Positions 35,961 through 45,471 of a DNA stretch of 56,473 bases are shown piece by piece; positions within the stretch are counted from its first letter, which is position 1, and each line of letters opens with the position of its first letter. The stretch lies in assembly GCA_017303485.1 (NCBI GenBank), contig JAFLCY010000002.1, positions 1 through 56,473 of the forward strand, read 5' to 3'. This DNA is from Rhodobacterales bacterium (GTDB lineage Bacteria > Pseudomonadota > Alphaproteobacteria > Rhodobacterales > Rhodobacteraceae). The notes under the pieces were generated by a model, which worked only from the letters and a program-made list of their open reading frames with translations, ran no database searches and was not told the DNA's origin. The position numbers and the translations under genes were made by a program.

Positions 35961-38392
35961 GTGCGCACTCCATACCGTTTCAGCCGCAGGGCGTTGGTCA
36001 GGACGAAGACCGAGGACATCGCCATCGCCCCGGCGGCCAGAACCGGGGACAGAAGGATGCCGAAGGCCGGATAGAGGACCCCCGCCGCCACCGGGATCAG
36101 TGCTGCGTTGTAGGCGAAGGCCCAGAACAGGTTCTGCCGGATGTTCCGCATCGTGGCGTGGGACAGCCCGATGGCATCGGCCAGCGCGGGCAGTCGACCC
36201 GAGACCAGCACCACATCCGCCGCCTCGATGGCAACGTCGGTGCCGGTGCCCATCGCGATCCCCACATCCGCCTCGGCCAGCGCCGGGGCGTCGTTGATCC
36301 CGTCGCCCGCAAAGGCCAGCGATCCCTGCGCCTTCAGCTTGCGGATCACCTCGACCTTGCCTTCCGGCGTCACCTCGGCCACCACCTCGTCGATGCCAAG
36401 GTCGCGCGCAATCGCCCGCGCGGTCCGGGCGTTGTCGCCCGAGATCATCGCCAGCTTCAGCCCCATCGCTTTCAAGGCGGCAATCGCCTGCGGTGTCGTC
36501 GGCTTCACGGTATCGGCCACCGCCAGCAGCGCCACCGCCCTGCCATCCCGCGCCGCATAGATCGGGCTTTCGCCCCGGTCGGCCAGCCGCTCGGCTTCCG
36601 CTTCGAAGGCGACAATGTCCACGCCCCGCCTGCCCATCTCGCGCGCGGATCCCAAAGCGATCTCCGCCCCGCCGATCCGCGCCGAGACGCCATGGCCGGG
36701 CTTAGCCAGGAACCCTTCGACGACCGGCAAGACCACCCCCTCCGCCGCTGCAACGATGGCGCGGGCGACCGGATGTTCCGACTGCGCCTCGACCGCTGCC
36801 AGCACCGGCAGGAGCGACTCCTTGGTCTCGCCGGGGGCAGGCTGGAAGCTGGTCAGCACCGGCTTGCCCTCGGTCAGGGTGCCGGTCTTGTCGAAAGCCA
36901 CCACCTGCACCCCCTGCAGCGCCTGCAACGCCTCGCCCTTGCGGAACAGGACGCCCAGTTCCGCCCCCCGACCCGTGCCGACCAGGATCGACACCGGGGT
37001 CGCCAGACCCATGGCGCAGGGGCAGGCGATGATCAGGACGGCGACCCCGTTGACCAGCGCCATCGGCAGCGAGGGGACAGGCCCGAAGACCAGCCAGGCG
37101 AGGAAAGTCAGCGCCGCAACCGTCATCACCGCCGGCACGAACCACAGCGTCACCTTGTCGACCAGCGCCTGGATCGGCAGCTTGCCACCCTGCGCCGCCT
37201 CGACCATGCGGATGATCCGCGACAGCATGGTGTCGGCCCCGACCGCCACCGCCTCCATGACCAGCGCGCCGGTCTGGTTCACCGTGCCGCCGATCACCCG
37301 GTCGCCTGCGTGTTTCTCGACCGGCAGCGGTTCGCCCGTGACCATCGACTCGTCGATCCAGCTTGCGCCTTCGGCCACCCGGCCATCCACCGGCACCCGC
37401 TCTCCCGGACGCAGCTCCAGAAGATCACCGGGCCGCACCTCGGCCACCGGCACATCACGGGCCGTCCCGTCCCGCCGCAGATGCGCGATGGCGGGTTGCA
37501 GGCCGACCAGCCGTTCGATCGCGCGCGAGGACCGGCCCTTGGCCCGAGCCTCGAGCAGCCGTCCCAGCAGGATCAGCGTCACGATCATGGCGGCGGCCTC
37601 GAAATAGACCGCGACCGAGCCGGGGGGGAGAAGCCCGGGCAGGAAGGTCGCAAGTGTCGAATAGACCCAGGCCGCGCCTGCACCCATGGCAACCAGGCTG
37701 GACATGTCCGGGGCACCGTTCATGAGGGCAGGAATGCCCTTCATGAAGAACCGCCGCCCCGGCCCGACCAGCACCAGCGTGGTCAGCGCGAACTGGATCA
37801 GCCAGCTTGTCCCCTGGCCGATGGTCATCATCACCCAATGATGGAAGGCTGGGATCAGATGTCCCCCCATTTCCAGCACGAAGACCGGAAGGGTCAGCGC
37901 GGCCGCAAGGACAAGATCGTGCGTCAGCCCCGCGACCTCGCGCTCGCGCCGCTCCGACGGCGACCCGGTGGCCGCTGCGGCGATCCGTGCCTCGTAACCG
38001 GCACCCTTGACCGCCGCGATCAGCGCCGACGCATCCGCCACCCCCTCGATCCGGGCGCTTTCGGTGGCGAGATTCACGGTCGCCTCCGCCACCCCGGGCA
38101 CTGCCTTCAGCACCCGCTCGACCCGCGCGACGCAGGAAGCGCAGGTCATGCCCTCGATCGACAGATCCTGGACCCGTGGGGCAATGTCGTATCCAGCCGC
38201 CGATACGGCCGCCACCAGCGCGTCCGCGGGCGCAACCCCCCGGATTTCAGCCGTTTCGGTCGCCAGGTTGACAGCCGCGGAGCTGACGCCGGGGACGGCT
38301 TTCAACGCCCGCTCCACCCTGCCGGCGCAGGAGGCACAGGTCATTCCGGTGATGGGCAGAGACAATGTGGTTTCCATGGGGGCGGCGGTCAT
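35957..38392 (-). CDS. copA: CopA, Cu(I)-exporting P1B-type ATPase
   Basis: The 811-residue pump has two N-terminal heavy-metal domains (GMTCASC at 16-22 and 81-87), eight membrane helices, the actuator loop ([15 protein letters not shown]), the copper-translocating CPC at 457-459, the phosphorylation motif DKTGTLTEG (Asp501) and [10 protein letters not shown]. It exports Cu(I) from the cytoplasm. ATG 38392 is chosen over 38407 because AAGGA lies 8 bp upstream of it. It is the first gene of the copA-cueR operon and is driven by a CueR-type promoter. Confidence 0.95.
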   Translation of the reverse strand: MTAAPMETTLSLPITGMTCASCAGRVERALKAVPGVSSAAVNLATETAEIRGVAPADALVAAVSAAGYDIAPRVQDLSIEGMTCASCVARVERVLKAVPGVAEATVNLATESARIEGVADASALIAAVKGAGYEARIAAAATGSPSERREREVAGLTHDLVLAAALTLPVFVLEMGGHLIPAFHHWVMMTIGQGTSWLIQFALTTLVLVGPGRRFFMKGIPALMNGAPDMSSLVAMGAGAAWVYSTLATFLPGLLPPGSVAVYFEAAAMIVTLILLGRLLEARAKGRSSRAIERLVGLQPAIAHLRRDGTARDVPVAEVRPGDLLELRPGERVPVDGRVAEGASWIDESMVTGEPLPVEKHAGDRVIGGTVNQTGALVMEAVAVGADTMLSRIIRMVEAAQGGKLPIQALVDKVTLWFVPAVMTVAALTFLAWLVFGPVPSLPMALVNGVAVLIIACPCAMGLATPVSILVGTGRGAELGVLFRKGEALQALQGVQVVAFDKTGTLTEGKPVLTSFQPAPGETKESLLPVLAAVEAQSEHPVARAIVAAAEGVVLPVVEGFLAKPGHGVSARIGGAEIALGSAREMGRRGVDIVAFEAEAERLADRGESPIYAARDGRAVALLAVADTVKPTTPQAIAALKAMGLKLAMISGDNARTARAIARDLGIDEVVAEVTPEGKVEVIRKLKAQGSLAFAGDGINDAPALAEADVGIAMGTGTDVAIEAADVVLVSGRLPALADAIGLSHATMRNIRQNLFWAFAYNAALIPVAAGVLYPAFGILLSPVLAAGAMAMSSVFVLTNALRLKRYGVRT

Positions 38393-38423
38393 GATGCATC
38401 CTTGCATGCGCGGAGACCTGCCT

Positions 38424-38454
38424 CATATGGGGCTTCCCATCATGGGAAGGTCAA
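38424..38454 (-). promoter_or_regulatory. CueR-dependent copA promoter
   Basis: On the minus strand TTGACC (-35, 38454-38449) and CATATG (-10, 38429-38424) are separated by 19 bp, the elongated spacer that MerR-family activators correct. The spacer is filled by a perfect palindrome CTTCCCAT-C-ATGGGAAG (38433-38449), close to the ACCTTCC...GGAAGG consensus of CueR sites. Confidence 0.85.
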
Positions 38455-38502
38455 GACCCTTTGCACATTTCCTTACCCGACGCGCAGTTTCTCCCGTCCG
38501 GC

Positions 38503-39028
38503 GGCTCTGTTGCACAAGTCGGGTGACAGCCGGTACTCCTTCCTTCAGTGCCAGATTCAGCAGTCACTCCCCGCTTGACCGTCAAAATCAGCGGAATAAT
38601 CCGCGCGCAGCCGGATCGGGAGAAGGCTCTTGCGAGGGCAAGTGGCGGAGGTGCCAGTCTTTAACTATCCCGTCTGAGCAAACTCCCTGCAAAAAGGCCA
38701 AATAGCCTTCGGAAAGACCCAAGGGCTGCGATACCTCTTCTGCAATCGCCCCACTCCTTCGGCCCCTATCCAAAGCTGCCGGAGCAGGTCGACATTCTTG
38801 GCGACGATCTGGGCGGCCAACCCGCTTGCCTCTGATCGCTGATGCGAAGATCGGGCCGAACCGGTTCCACCAATAGCGCACGGTCTCGTGGCTGATCTCG
38901 ATCCCCCGCTCGTGCAGCAAGTCCTCGACATTGCGCAGGGAGAGCGGGAACCGGATGTAGCGCATCACCGCCAGGCGATTGATCTCTGGGCTCGTCCTGA
39001 AGCAGCCGAAAGGGGAGCGATTGGTCAT
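38503..39028 (-). mobile_element. IS6-family insertion sequence remnant with truncated transposase
   Basis: A terminal sequence GGCTCTGTTGCACAAG begins at 38503. A minus-strand ATG at 39028 opens a transposase N terminus (TSPEINRLAVMRYIRFPLSLRNVEDLLHERGI, SHETVRYWWNRFGP) typical of IS6-family proteins. Similarity ends after about 69 residues (near 38821); the catalytic DDE core is missing and replaced by unrelated sequence. The element is dead. It separates the copper operon from the ABC transporter operon, and 39029-39160 holds that operon's promoter. Confidence 0.75.
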
Positions 39029-39114
39029 CCGGCGAGGCTAGCCGGGGCGCGTTGTCGTAGACGATCTGTCTGGCGAGATGGGATCGTCGCAGCGCATGCG
39101 AGATCCTTGCTTGA

Positions 39115-39160
39115 CTGGTCCGGCATCGGTCTATATCAAGTTGTAGGAACAACCCTACAA
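39115..39160 (+). promoter_or_regulatory. Promoter and inverted-repeat operator of the ABC/BtpA/PfkB operon
   Basis: A TTGACT element near 39113-39118 is followed by TATATC/TATCAA about 16-17 bp later. Then comes a perfect inverted repeat TTGTAGG-AACAAC-CCTACAA (39141-39160) that ends one base before the ATG at 39161. The repeat is of the TTGTA...TACAA kind used by GntR/HutC regulators, and a GntR/UTRA protein is encoded at 41767 in the same operon. Confidence 0.6.
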
Positions 39161-40087
39161 ATGAGCGCCAAAAGAATGTCCTCCTCTGCATCGAATCAGA
39201 CCAGGACCGATCCGGAGGCCCTGCCTCCGGCGGGCCTTCCGGTTCGTCGGCTGCGTCATCCGGGGCGCTGGCTGGCCGGGGCGGCGGTCGTCGTGGTTCT
39301 TGCGCTGCTGGTTCAGGCCTTTGCCGCGGGCAACATCCGCTGGCCCATCGTGGGTGAGTTCCTGACTGCTCCGGTGATCATCAAAGGCTTCGGCTGGACG
39401 CTGCTGATCACCTTCTGCGCCCTGGCTCTGGGTGTCGTTCTAGGGTTCGGCTTCGGGATGATGCGGCTTTCGGCCAACCCGGTCCTGCGCTTTGCGGCCT
39501 GGCTTTACGTCTGGATCTTTCGCGGCACGCCCGTCCTCTTGCAGCTTTTGATCTGGTTCAACATCGCGCTGATCTTCCCGCGCCTCTACTTCCCCGGCCT
39601 GATTGATGCGCGGATGGTCGATGTGATCACCCCGTTTGTCGCCGCCGTTCTTGGCCTTGGCGTGAACGAGGGGTCCTATCTGACCGAAGTCGTCCGTGGC
39701 GGCATCGGCGCCGTGGATCGCGGGCAGGTCGAAGCGGCCAATACGCTTGGCATGACGCCGGGCCAGACCATGCGACGGATCATTCTGCCGCAAACCATGC
39801 GGCTGGTGTTGCCCACTCTGGGCAACAGTGCGGTAGGGATGCTGAAATTCTCGTCGCTTGCAGCAACAATTGCCATGACGGAGATGCTGAACGCCGCTCA
39901 GCGGATCTACTTCATCAACGGCGCGGTGATCGAACTCCTGTTCGTCTGTGCGATCTGGTATCTGGCCGGCACCACCGTCCTGTCGATCGGCCAGTACTAT
40001 CTTGAGCGTCACTTCGGCCGCAGCGCCACTGGCGCGACGCCGCGCCGCAGCTGGCTGCGCCGGGCCACATCGGGGGTGCAGGCATGA
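39161..40087 (+). CDS. Polar amino acid-type ABC transporter permease
   Basis: The 308-residue protein has five or six transmembrane helices and the HisM/GlnP-type core: [75 protein letters not shown] (the EAA loop) and [12 protein letters not shown]. Only one permease gene is present, so it probably forms a homodimer. The start is uncertain: ATG 39161 directly abuts an inverted repeat, with AGGAAC 13 bp away; ATG 39176 is an alternative. It overlaps the ATPase gene by 4 bases. Confidence 0.88.
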   Translation: MSAKRMSSSASNQTRTDPEALPPAGLPVRRLRHPGRWLAGAAVVVVLALLVQAFAAGNIRWPIVGEFLTAPVIIKGFGWTLLITFCALALGVVLGFGFGMMRLSANPVLRFAAWLYVWIFRGTPVLLQLLIWFNIALIFPRLYFPGLIDARMVDVITPFVAAVLGLGVNEGSYLTEVVRGGIGAVDRGQVEAANTLGMTPGQTMRRIILPQTMRLVLPTLGNSAVGMLKFSSLAATIAMTEMLNAAQRIYFINGAVIELLFVCAIWYLAGTTVLSIGQYYLERHFGRSATGATPRRSWLRRATSGVQA

Positions 40088-40848
40088 CACTCGCGATCAG
40101 GACGGTCGGCATTCGCAAGAGCTTTGGCGCGCATGAGGTGCTGAAAGGCATCGACCTTGACGTCAACTATGGCGAGGTGCTGTGCATCCTCGGCCCTTCG
40201 GGCAGCGGCAAGTCCACGCTTTTGCGCTGCATCAACCATCTGGAAGTGCCCGACGGCGGCTATGCCTGGGTCGACGGCCAGATCATCGGCTACGCGCTGA
40301 AGGATGGCGCGCTGCATGAACTGCCCGTCAAGCGCTTGCGCGCCCAGCAAAGCCAGCTTGGCATGGTGTTCCAGCACTTCAACCTGTTCGCCCACCGCAC
40401 CGTCCTTGGCAATGTGATCGAGGGGCCGATGGTCGTGCGCGGCCTGTCCCGCGAAGAGGCCACGGCGCGGGCGATGGATCTGCTCGACATGGTCGGAATG
40501 GCCGAAAAGGCGCAGGCCTTTCCGGCGCAGTTGTCAGGCGGGCAGAAACAGCGCGTCGCCATTGCCCGTGCGCTTGCGATGGCGCCGCGCGTGATGCTGT
40601 TCGACGAGCCGACCTCTGCGCTGGACCCGGAACTGGTCGGCGAGGTGCTGGAGGTGATGAAGCGCCTCGCCGCCGCCGGGACCACGATGATCGTCGTCAC
40701 CCATGAGATCGGCTTTGCCCGTGAAGTGGCCGACCGGGTCGTGGTGATGATCGACGGCGAGATCCGTGAGGCGGGACCGGCAGCCGAGGTTCTCTCGGCC
40801 CCGGCAGACCCTCGCGTCAGGGCCTTCCTTGGCCGTGTGCTGGCCTGA
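40084..40848 (+). CDS. Polar amino acid-type ABC transporter ATPase
   Basis: The 254-residue protein has Walker [11 protein letters not shown]-loop [20 protein letters not shown], signature [19 protein letters not shown], Walker [20 protein letters not shown] and switch region [16 protein letters not shown]. This pattern (DPELVGEVL, THEMxFAR-like) is that of GlnQ/HisP ATPases. ATGA-coupled to the permease. It energises uptake of the still unknown substrate of this operon. Confidence 0.92.
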   Translation: MTLAIRTVGIRKSFGAHEVLKGIDLDVNYGEVLCILGPSGSGKSTLLRCINHLEVPDGGYAWVDGQIIGYALKDGALHELPVKRLRAQQSQLGMVFQHFNLFAHRTVLGNVIEGPMVVRGLSREEATARAMDLLDMVGMAEKAQAFPAQLSGGQKQRVAIARALAMAPRVMLFDEPTSALDPELVGEVLEVMKRLAAAGTTMIVVTHEIGFAREVADRVVVMIDGEIREAGPAAEVLSAPADPRVRAFLGRVLA

Positions 40849-40885
40849 CCCAACCAACTTACCAACAAGAGAGAGGATATTCGCA

Positions 40886-41749
40886 ATGACCCCCACCCTG
40901 AACCCGCTGCGCCGCGTAACGCTTGTGGCGGCGATGCTGATGACCGCCGCGCTGCCGTCCTTTGCCGAAACCGACCCTGCGGCCGCGGCGCTTTTGCCGG
41001 AGGCCTACAAGACCTCGGGCAAGCTCAACATCGTCATTTCGCTGGCCTATCCGCCGATGGAGTATACCGAGGCCGGGTCCGAAGAGCTGAAGGGCTTCGA
41101 CATCGACCTCGCCCGCGCCATCGCCGACCGGCTTGGCCTTGCGCCCGAGTTCCAGAACGTCGAATTCCCGCAGCTGATCCCGCAGGTCGTGACCGGCCGG
41201 TCGGACATGATCATCACCGCCTTTTCGGACAAGGTCGAACGTCAGGCGCAGCTGGACTTCATCGACTACTTCAACACCGGCAACGTCTTCTATTCGACCA
41301 TCGACCACCAGGCCGAGATCACCGATGAAAAGGGCCTCTGCGGCAAGACCATCGCGGTCGCGACCGGGACCAGCTGGGTCACCTGGGCGGAAGAGGTGGG
41401 CAAATCGGTCTGCCCGGCAGACAATCTGTACAACGTGATCCAGATCCCGACCCAGGCCGAACATATCATGCAGATCAAGCAGGGCCGCGCCCAGGCTTCG
41501 GTGATCGGGGTAGAGGGACTGGCCGATCTTGAGATCAACGAGCCCGGCCAGTACTATCAGATCGGCGTTCCGGGCGATCCGAACCCCTATGGCATCGCGT
41601 TCGAGAAGTCGAACACCGGACTGCGCGATGCAGTGCTGGCGGCGCTGAACGGCATGAAGGCTGACGGCACCTACATGGAAATCGTCGACCGCTATCACTT
41701 GGGTGTTGGCGCGGTCGAAGAATTCGTGATCAACGGCGCCAAAGAGTAA
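40886..41749 (+). CDS. Polar amino acid-type periplasmic substrate-binding protein
   Basis: The 287-residue protein begins with a signal peptide (RRVTLVAAMLMTAALPSFA) and has the family-3 binding-protein fold: LNIVISLAYPPMEYTEAG, LKGFDIDLARAIADRLGL, PQLIPQVVTGRSDMIITAFSDKVERQ, GKTIAVATGTSWVTWAEEV. The usual Arg that grips the carboxylate of amino acids is not obvious in the TAFSDKVERQ segment (family pattern xxTPERxK), so the ligand may not be a standard amino acid. ATG 40886 follows GAGAGGA. Confidence 0.87.
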   Translation: MTPTLNPLRRVTLVAAMLMTAALPSFAETDPAAAALLPEAYKTSGKLNIVISLAYPPMEYTEAGSEELKGFDIDLARAIADRLGLAPEFQNVEFPQLIPQVVTGRSDMIITAFSDKVERQAQLDFIDYFNTGNVFYSTIDHQAEITDEKGLCGKTIAVATGTSWVTWAEEVGKSVCPADNLYNVIQIPTQAEHIMQIKQGRAQASVIGVEGLADLEINEPGQYYQIGVPGDPNPYGIAFEKSNTGLRDAVLAALNGMKADGTYMEIVDRYHLGVGAVEEFVINGAKE

Positions 41750-41766
41750 GACGGGGGCCGGCTGAG

Positions 41767-42543
41767 ATGGCGGGATCGGGCGACTTGGATGCGGCTGGGG
41801 GGAAAGACCCTTTGTCCTCGGTGGCGCTCGATCCCTATTCGGGCGAGCAGCTTTACCGCCAGCTTTACCGGTCGCTGCGCAACGCCATCCTCACCGGTGC
41901 CTGGGATGAGGGCGAGATAATTCCCTCGGAGAACGAGCTGCGCGACAGGTTCGCCATCGCGCGGACGACGGTGCGCAACGCGATGGCGCTTCTGGTGCGT
42001 GAAGGGCTGGTCCGGCAGGAACGCGGCAAGGGAACGATGGTTTCGCACCGTCCGGTCAGCCATTCGGTCTGGAACTTCGGAAGCTTCACCGATCTGGCCC
42101 GGGCCAGCGGCCAGCGGCCCGTCACCAGGGTCATCGAACACCGGATCGAGGACGGCGTTCTGGTCCTTGTCCGGGCACGCGGCCTTGGTGGGCTCGGACA
42201 GGTCGAGTGGCTGAACCTCGATACCTCCTGGCTGCCGCTGGATCAGTATCCGGGCATTGACGGCTATGATTTCGCCGCCCAATCGCTTTATGCCGTGCTG
42301 CGCAGCAAATATGGCCGCCATCCTGCGCGGTCCGAACTTCTGCTGACCGTGATTCCACCGACCGATCAACTGCGCGACGTGTTCGGACAGATGCCCGACC
42401 CCTCCGGCTATCTTTGCGCCACGGGGGACGTTCTGGACCCCGGCGGCAACCGGGTCGAACGGACGTCGATCGTCTATTCGCCCAAGGTGGAAATGAAATT
42501 CGCAACCCGCTGGGGCCACGGCACTGCCGAACCGGCCGCATAG
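41767..42543 (+). CDS. GntR-family regulator with UTRA ligand domain
   Basis: The 258-residue protein has a GntR winged helix at about 30-92 (LYRSLRNAILTGAWDEGEIIPSENELRDRFAIARTTVRNAMALLVREGLVRQERGKGT) and a C-terminal UTRA/HutC-type ligand domain ending in VERTSIVYSPKVEMKFATRW. HutC-type regulators sense small metabolites of the pathway they control. It sits between the importer and the enzymes of the operon; the TTGTAGG inverted repeat at 39141-39160 is its likely operator. Confidence 0.9.
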   Translation: MAGSGDLDAAGGKDPLSSVALDPYSGEQLYRQLYRSLRNAILTGAWDEGEIIPSENELRDRFAIARTTVRNAMALLVREGLVRQERGKGTMVSHRPVSHSVWNFGSFTDLARASGQRPVTRVIEHRIEDGVLVLVRARGLGGLGQVEWLNLDTSWLPLDQYPGIDGYDFAAQSLYAVLRSKYGRHPARSELLLTVIPPTDQLRDVFGQMPDPSGYLCATGDVLDPGGNRVERTSIVYSPKVEMKFATRWGHGTAEPAA

Positions 42544-42561
42544 GCGGGACAGGAGACGAGA

Positions 42562-43305
42562 ATGATGACGTTGACGACTGTGTTCCCCACGGCAAAGCCG
42601 ATCCTGGGAATGCTGCACCTTGGCGGCGACACCCCGGCTGACCGGCTTGTGCGCGCTGTCGAGGAAGCAAGGGTCATGGCGGGCGAAGGCTGTGACGGTC
42701 TGGTGGTCGAGAACTATTTCGGTGACAGCGACGATGTCGAACGCGTGCTGGAACGGCTGGTCGGCCTGAACCTGCCGGTGCGCGTCGGGATCAATGTCCT
42801 GCGCGACAATGCCCGCGCTTTTGTGCTGGCGCGCCGCTATCCTGTGGCCTTTCTCCAGATCGACTCGGTCTGCGGCCACCTGCCGGTGGATGAGGATGCC
42901 GCCTTCGCCGCCCACCTTGCCGAGGAACGCGCCAGCGTTTCGGCACCGCTGCTTGGCGGGGTGCGGTTCAAGTATCAGCCTGTCCGTTCTGGCCGGTCCG
43001 AGGCTGAGGATGTGCGCCTTGGCGCCGCCCGCTGTGACGCGCTTGTCGTGACCTCGGACGCGACCGGGCAGGAAACCGATCTTGCCAAGATCCAGCGGTT
43101 CCGCGCGGCGACCGGCGGGTCCGTTCCCCTGTTCGTCGGGGCCGGGATGACCGAGGCCAATGCCGCAGACCAACTTGCCATCGCCGATGGCGCCATCGTC
43201 GGCAGCTGGCTGAAGGAAGGCCACAGCGACAAGGGGCGGCTTGAACCTGCCTATGTCGCGCGCTTCATGGCAGCGGTGCGAACCGCGCGCGCGAGGGCGG
43301 CATGA
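42562..43305 (+). CDS. BtpA/SgcQ-family TIM-barrel protein
   Basis: The 247-residue protein matches the BtpA family: ILGMLHLGGDTP at the N terminus, EGCDGLVVENYFGD, PVRVGINVLRDNARAF, FLQIDSVCGHLP, and AIVGSWLKEGHSDKGRLEPAYVARFM near the end. The family was first named for a photosystem I biogenesis factor, and SgcQ from a carbohydrate operon is annotated as a putative nucleosidase; no reaction is firmly established. Here it is inside a catabolic operon with a PfkB kinase, which suggests cleavage or rearrangement of a glycoside-like substrate. It overlaps the next gene by 4 bases. Confidence 0.82.
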   Translation: MMTLTTVFPTAKPILGMLHLGGDTPADRLVRAVEEARVMAGEGCDGLVVENYFGDSDDVERVLERLVGLNLPVRVGINVLRDNARAFVLARRYPVAFLQIDSVCGHLPVDEDAAFAAHLAEERASVSAPLLGGVRFKYQPVRSGRSEAEDVRLGAARCDALVVTSDATGQETDLAKIQRFRAATGGSVPLFVGAGMTEANAADQLAIADGAIVGSWLKEGHSDKGRLEPAYVARFMAAVRTARARAA

Positions 43306-43790
43306 GCCGGGTTGTCGAGGCACGCCCGCTGACTGCGGAAGCCTTTGCCGCCTATGGCCGTGTCTTCGAGCTGTCGGGCACCGATGACGCCGGGGTCCGC
43401 CGCATGTCGGGTGATGGCTGGAGCGACGGCTTTACCCTGACCCCGCTGATCGACGGGCGCGGGCACCTGGGCATGACGCAGGGCCCGTCGGCGCCCTGGT
43501 CCGCGCGGCTGATGGAACGACACCCTCTGACCGAAGAGGCGCTGTTCTGTGCCGGCGCGCCCATCGTCCTTGCCGTGGCGCCGGGCAGCAACGCCCCTGC
43601 CCCGCTTTCCGACACAGTGGAAGCCTTCGTCATCCGCCCCGGGCAGGTCGCCGTCATGAACCGCGGTGTCTGGCATGACGCCTGCCGCGGCCTGACCGGC
43701 CCCACGCCCTACTACTGGATGGCGATCTGCGGGCTTGGTCCGGACCCCTGGGTCGAGATCGAGGGCGGACCGGTCGAGGTGCGGGCATGA
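43302..43790 (+). CDS. AllA-like (ureidoglycolate lyase family) cupin protein
   Basis: The 162-residue protein follows the AllA fold: VEARPLTAEAFAAYGRVFEL, SARLMERHPLTEEALFCAGAPIVLAVAPG and the closing VEAFVIRPGQVAVMNRGVWHDACRGLTG, where the His of GVWHDA matches the active-site region. AllA releases urea from ureidoglycolate in allantoin breakdown, but no other allantoin genes are present. A related lyase step on a ureido or carbamoyl compound is possible. Coupled by ATGA on both sides. Confidence 0.8.
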   Translation: MSRVVEARPLTAEAFAAYGRVFELSGTDDAGVRRMSGDGWSDGFTLTPLIDGRGHLGMTQGPSAPWSARLMERHPLTEEALFCAGAPIVLAVAPGSNAPAPLSDTVEAFVIRPGQVAVMNRGVWHDACRGLTGPTPYYWMAICGLGPDPWVEIEGGPVEVRA

Positions 43791-44719
43791 CCGCCTTCTT
43801 CATCGGCGATGTCGCCCTTGACGAGTACTACAGCGCCGACCACTGGCTGGGACCCGCCGAAAAGGGGTTCGTGAAGGAACTGCCCGCAGAGTGCGGCGGC
43901 TCGATCGCGAACGCTGCGGTCATGCATGCGGCCCTTGGCGGGGCGACCGAATTCCTCTCGCTGCTCAACCAGAGTCCGCTGTCGGATCGCCTTGTCGCCG
44001 ACCTGAATACGAACGGCGTTTCGACCCGGTACATGCTGCGCGATCCAGAGATTCCGGACTCGCGCAACCTGATCTTTCTGGTCGATGGGGAACATGTCGT
44101 CCTGACCGTCGAGATGGGCCAGCAGCCGATGTGGCTTCCGGCTGAGGCGCTTGCCGCCCTGCGCGGACCGGGCTTCCTGTACACGACGCTCTATCGCGCA
44201 AGACGGCTGCATGCCCGCACCCCTGACGGAGTGCAGGCTCAGGCCGGTCTCCTCGCCGACCTGCGCGCGCACGGACGGCGCGTGATCTTTGATCTGGACG
44301 TTGGCGGCGCGACCGAGGCGGACCTGCCCTATCTTCAAGGCGCCGACGTCGTCATCTTCAACCGCATCGGGTTTCGTGCGACCTTCGGCCATGACGACAT
44401 CGCGCAAGTCGCCGGATGGATGCGGCAGAACCGGATTGCCCGCGTGGTTCGGACCATGTCCGAGGACGGCGCGGAAGCACTGGACGGAGACCACCTTGTC
44501 AGGGTTCCGGGCTATCGGGTGACTGTCGCCGATGTGACCGGCGCAGGCGACACGCTGGGCGCGGCGCTGACCTGGGGGCTTGGCCGGGGTGACGGCTTTG
44601 CCGATACGCTGGACTTCGCGACTGCCGCCGCCGCGCGATCCGTTACCCGCCACGGCCCCAGGGGCGGCAAGGCTGCGCCGGAAGAGGTGCGGGCGTGGCG
44701 GAGCGGCCTGGGTGGCTGA
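43787..44719 (+). CDS. PfkB/ribokinase-family carbohydrate kinase
   Basis: The 310-residue protein has the PfkB features: N-terminal FFIGDVALDEYY, the substrate-binding CGGSIANAAVMHAALGG, and the C-terminal signature DVTGAGDTLGAALTWGL with the catalytic Asp. The N-terminal lid is reduced. As the last gene of the operon it should phosphorylate a sugar or polyol released by the upstream enzymes. With BtpA/SgcQ the pair parallels kinase-plus-glycosidase sets such as those for pseudouridine, though PsuG itself is absent. Confidence 0.88.
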   Translation: MTAFFIGDVALDEYYSADHWLGPAEKGFVKELPAECGGSIANAAVMHAALGGATEFLSLLNQSPLSDRLVADLNTNGVSTRYMLRDPEIPDSRNLIFLVDGEHVVLTVEMGQQPMWLPAEALAALRGPGFLYTTLYRARRLHARTPDGVQAQAGLLADLRAHGRRVIFDLDVGGATEADLPYLQGADVVIFNRIGFRATFGHDDIAQVAGWMRQNRIARVVRTMSEDGAEALDGDHLVRVPGYRVTVADVTGAGDTLGAALTWGLGRGDGFADTLDFATAAAARSVTRHGPRGGKAAPEEVRAWRSGLGG

Positions 44720-44764
44720 TCGGAAGCCAATCGCACGCTGGGGGTCGGTCAAGCCAATCGCGCA

Positions 44765-45436
44765 TCAGTCAGGCTGGTCAGCCGAAAAATGCCGCGGGAA
44801 CACATGGCTCAGCAGCATCAGCGCCCCCTTGCGGAGCGCTCCCTGCCGAACGGCGTCAGGATTGGCGTTGTCCCAATACCACGCGCCCTGCACCAGATAG
44901 TTGAGGCTTTCGGCCAGCGTCTCGGCATCGATGTCGGGATAGCCGTAGGTTCTGGCAACATCCGCAATCAGGTCGCGGGCCTCGGTCTTGTAGGTCAGGT
45001 CGTTCGGCAGGCTGATCATGCGATCCACTTGCAGGGTCCGGCGGTCGCTGCCGAAGACCACCCAGGCCGAGACCCAGTTCGGATGCTGGCGGCTGAAATG
45101 CTGCGCGCAGTCGATGGCCGCAAGCAATCGCTGGTCCGGCGGCAGGTGCGGGGTGCGGACCATGGTGTCCCACAGCAGTTCGAACTGGTCGCTCAGAAAC
45201 TGCAGGACAGCGCGGAAGAGGTTGTCCTTGCTGCCGAAGTGAAAGACCACCAGCGCATTCGACGAGCCGACCTTGGCGGCGATGCGCTGCATGGTCACGG
45301 CAGCCAGCCCCTCGTCTGCGATCACCTCGATCGTTGCGTCGATGATGCGCTGCGCGCTGGCATCGCCGCGCTGCCGCCGCCGGTCGCGGGTCGCGGCGCG
45401 GTCGCCCGCTGCGGCGGATGGCAGGTCGTCGCCCAT
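44765..45436 (-). CDS. TetR-family repressor of the polyamine-type operon
   Basis: The 223-residue protein has a TetR helix-turn-helix at about 28-75 (RIIDATIEVIADEGLAAVTMQRIAAKVGSSNALVVFHFGSKDNLF) and a BetI-like C-terminal ligand domain (WVSAWVVFGSDRRTLQVDR, FSRQHPNW). ATG 45436 follows AAGGA at about 10 bp. It is the last gene of the minus-strand transporter-amidase operon, 35 bp after the amidase. The near-perfect palindrome ACTAAATGTTCAGT in the operon promoter (50953-50966) resembles BetI-type operators and is its probable target. Confidence 0.9.
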   Translation of the reverse strand: MGDDLPSAAAGDRAATRDRRRQRGDASAQRIIDATIEVIADEGLAAVTMQRIAAKVGSSNALVVFHFGSKDNLFRAVLQFLSDQFELLWDTMVRTPHLPPDQRLLAAIDCAQHFSRQHPNWVSAWVVFGSDRRTLQVDRMISLPNDLTYKTEARDLIADVARTYGYPDIDAETLAESLNYLVQGAWYWDNANPDAVRQGALRKGALMLLSHVFPRHFSADQPD

Positions 45437-45471
45437 GATCGTCAGTCCTTCCTGCGGTCCCCAGCCCGCCG

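Noticed and set aside
35915-38578. 887-codon plus-strand frame opposite copA
   Set aside because: Despite its length it is the mirror of copA, whose metal, CPC and DKTGT motifs are all intact; the translation is His/Arg/Gln-rich noise.
38665-38931. Minus-strand frame with IVAKNVDLLRQLWIGAEGVG within the IS6 remnant
   Set aside because: Could be a fragment of another gene, but no family is recognisable and it has no start signal of its own.
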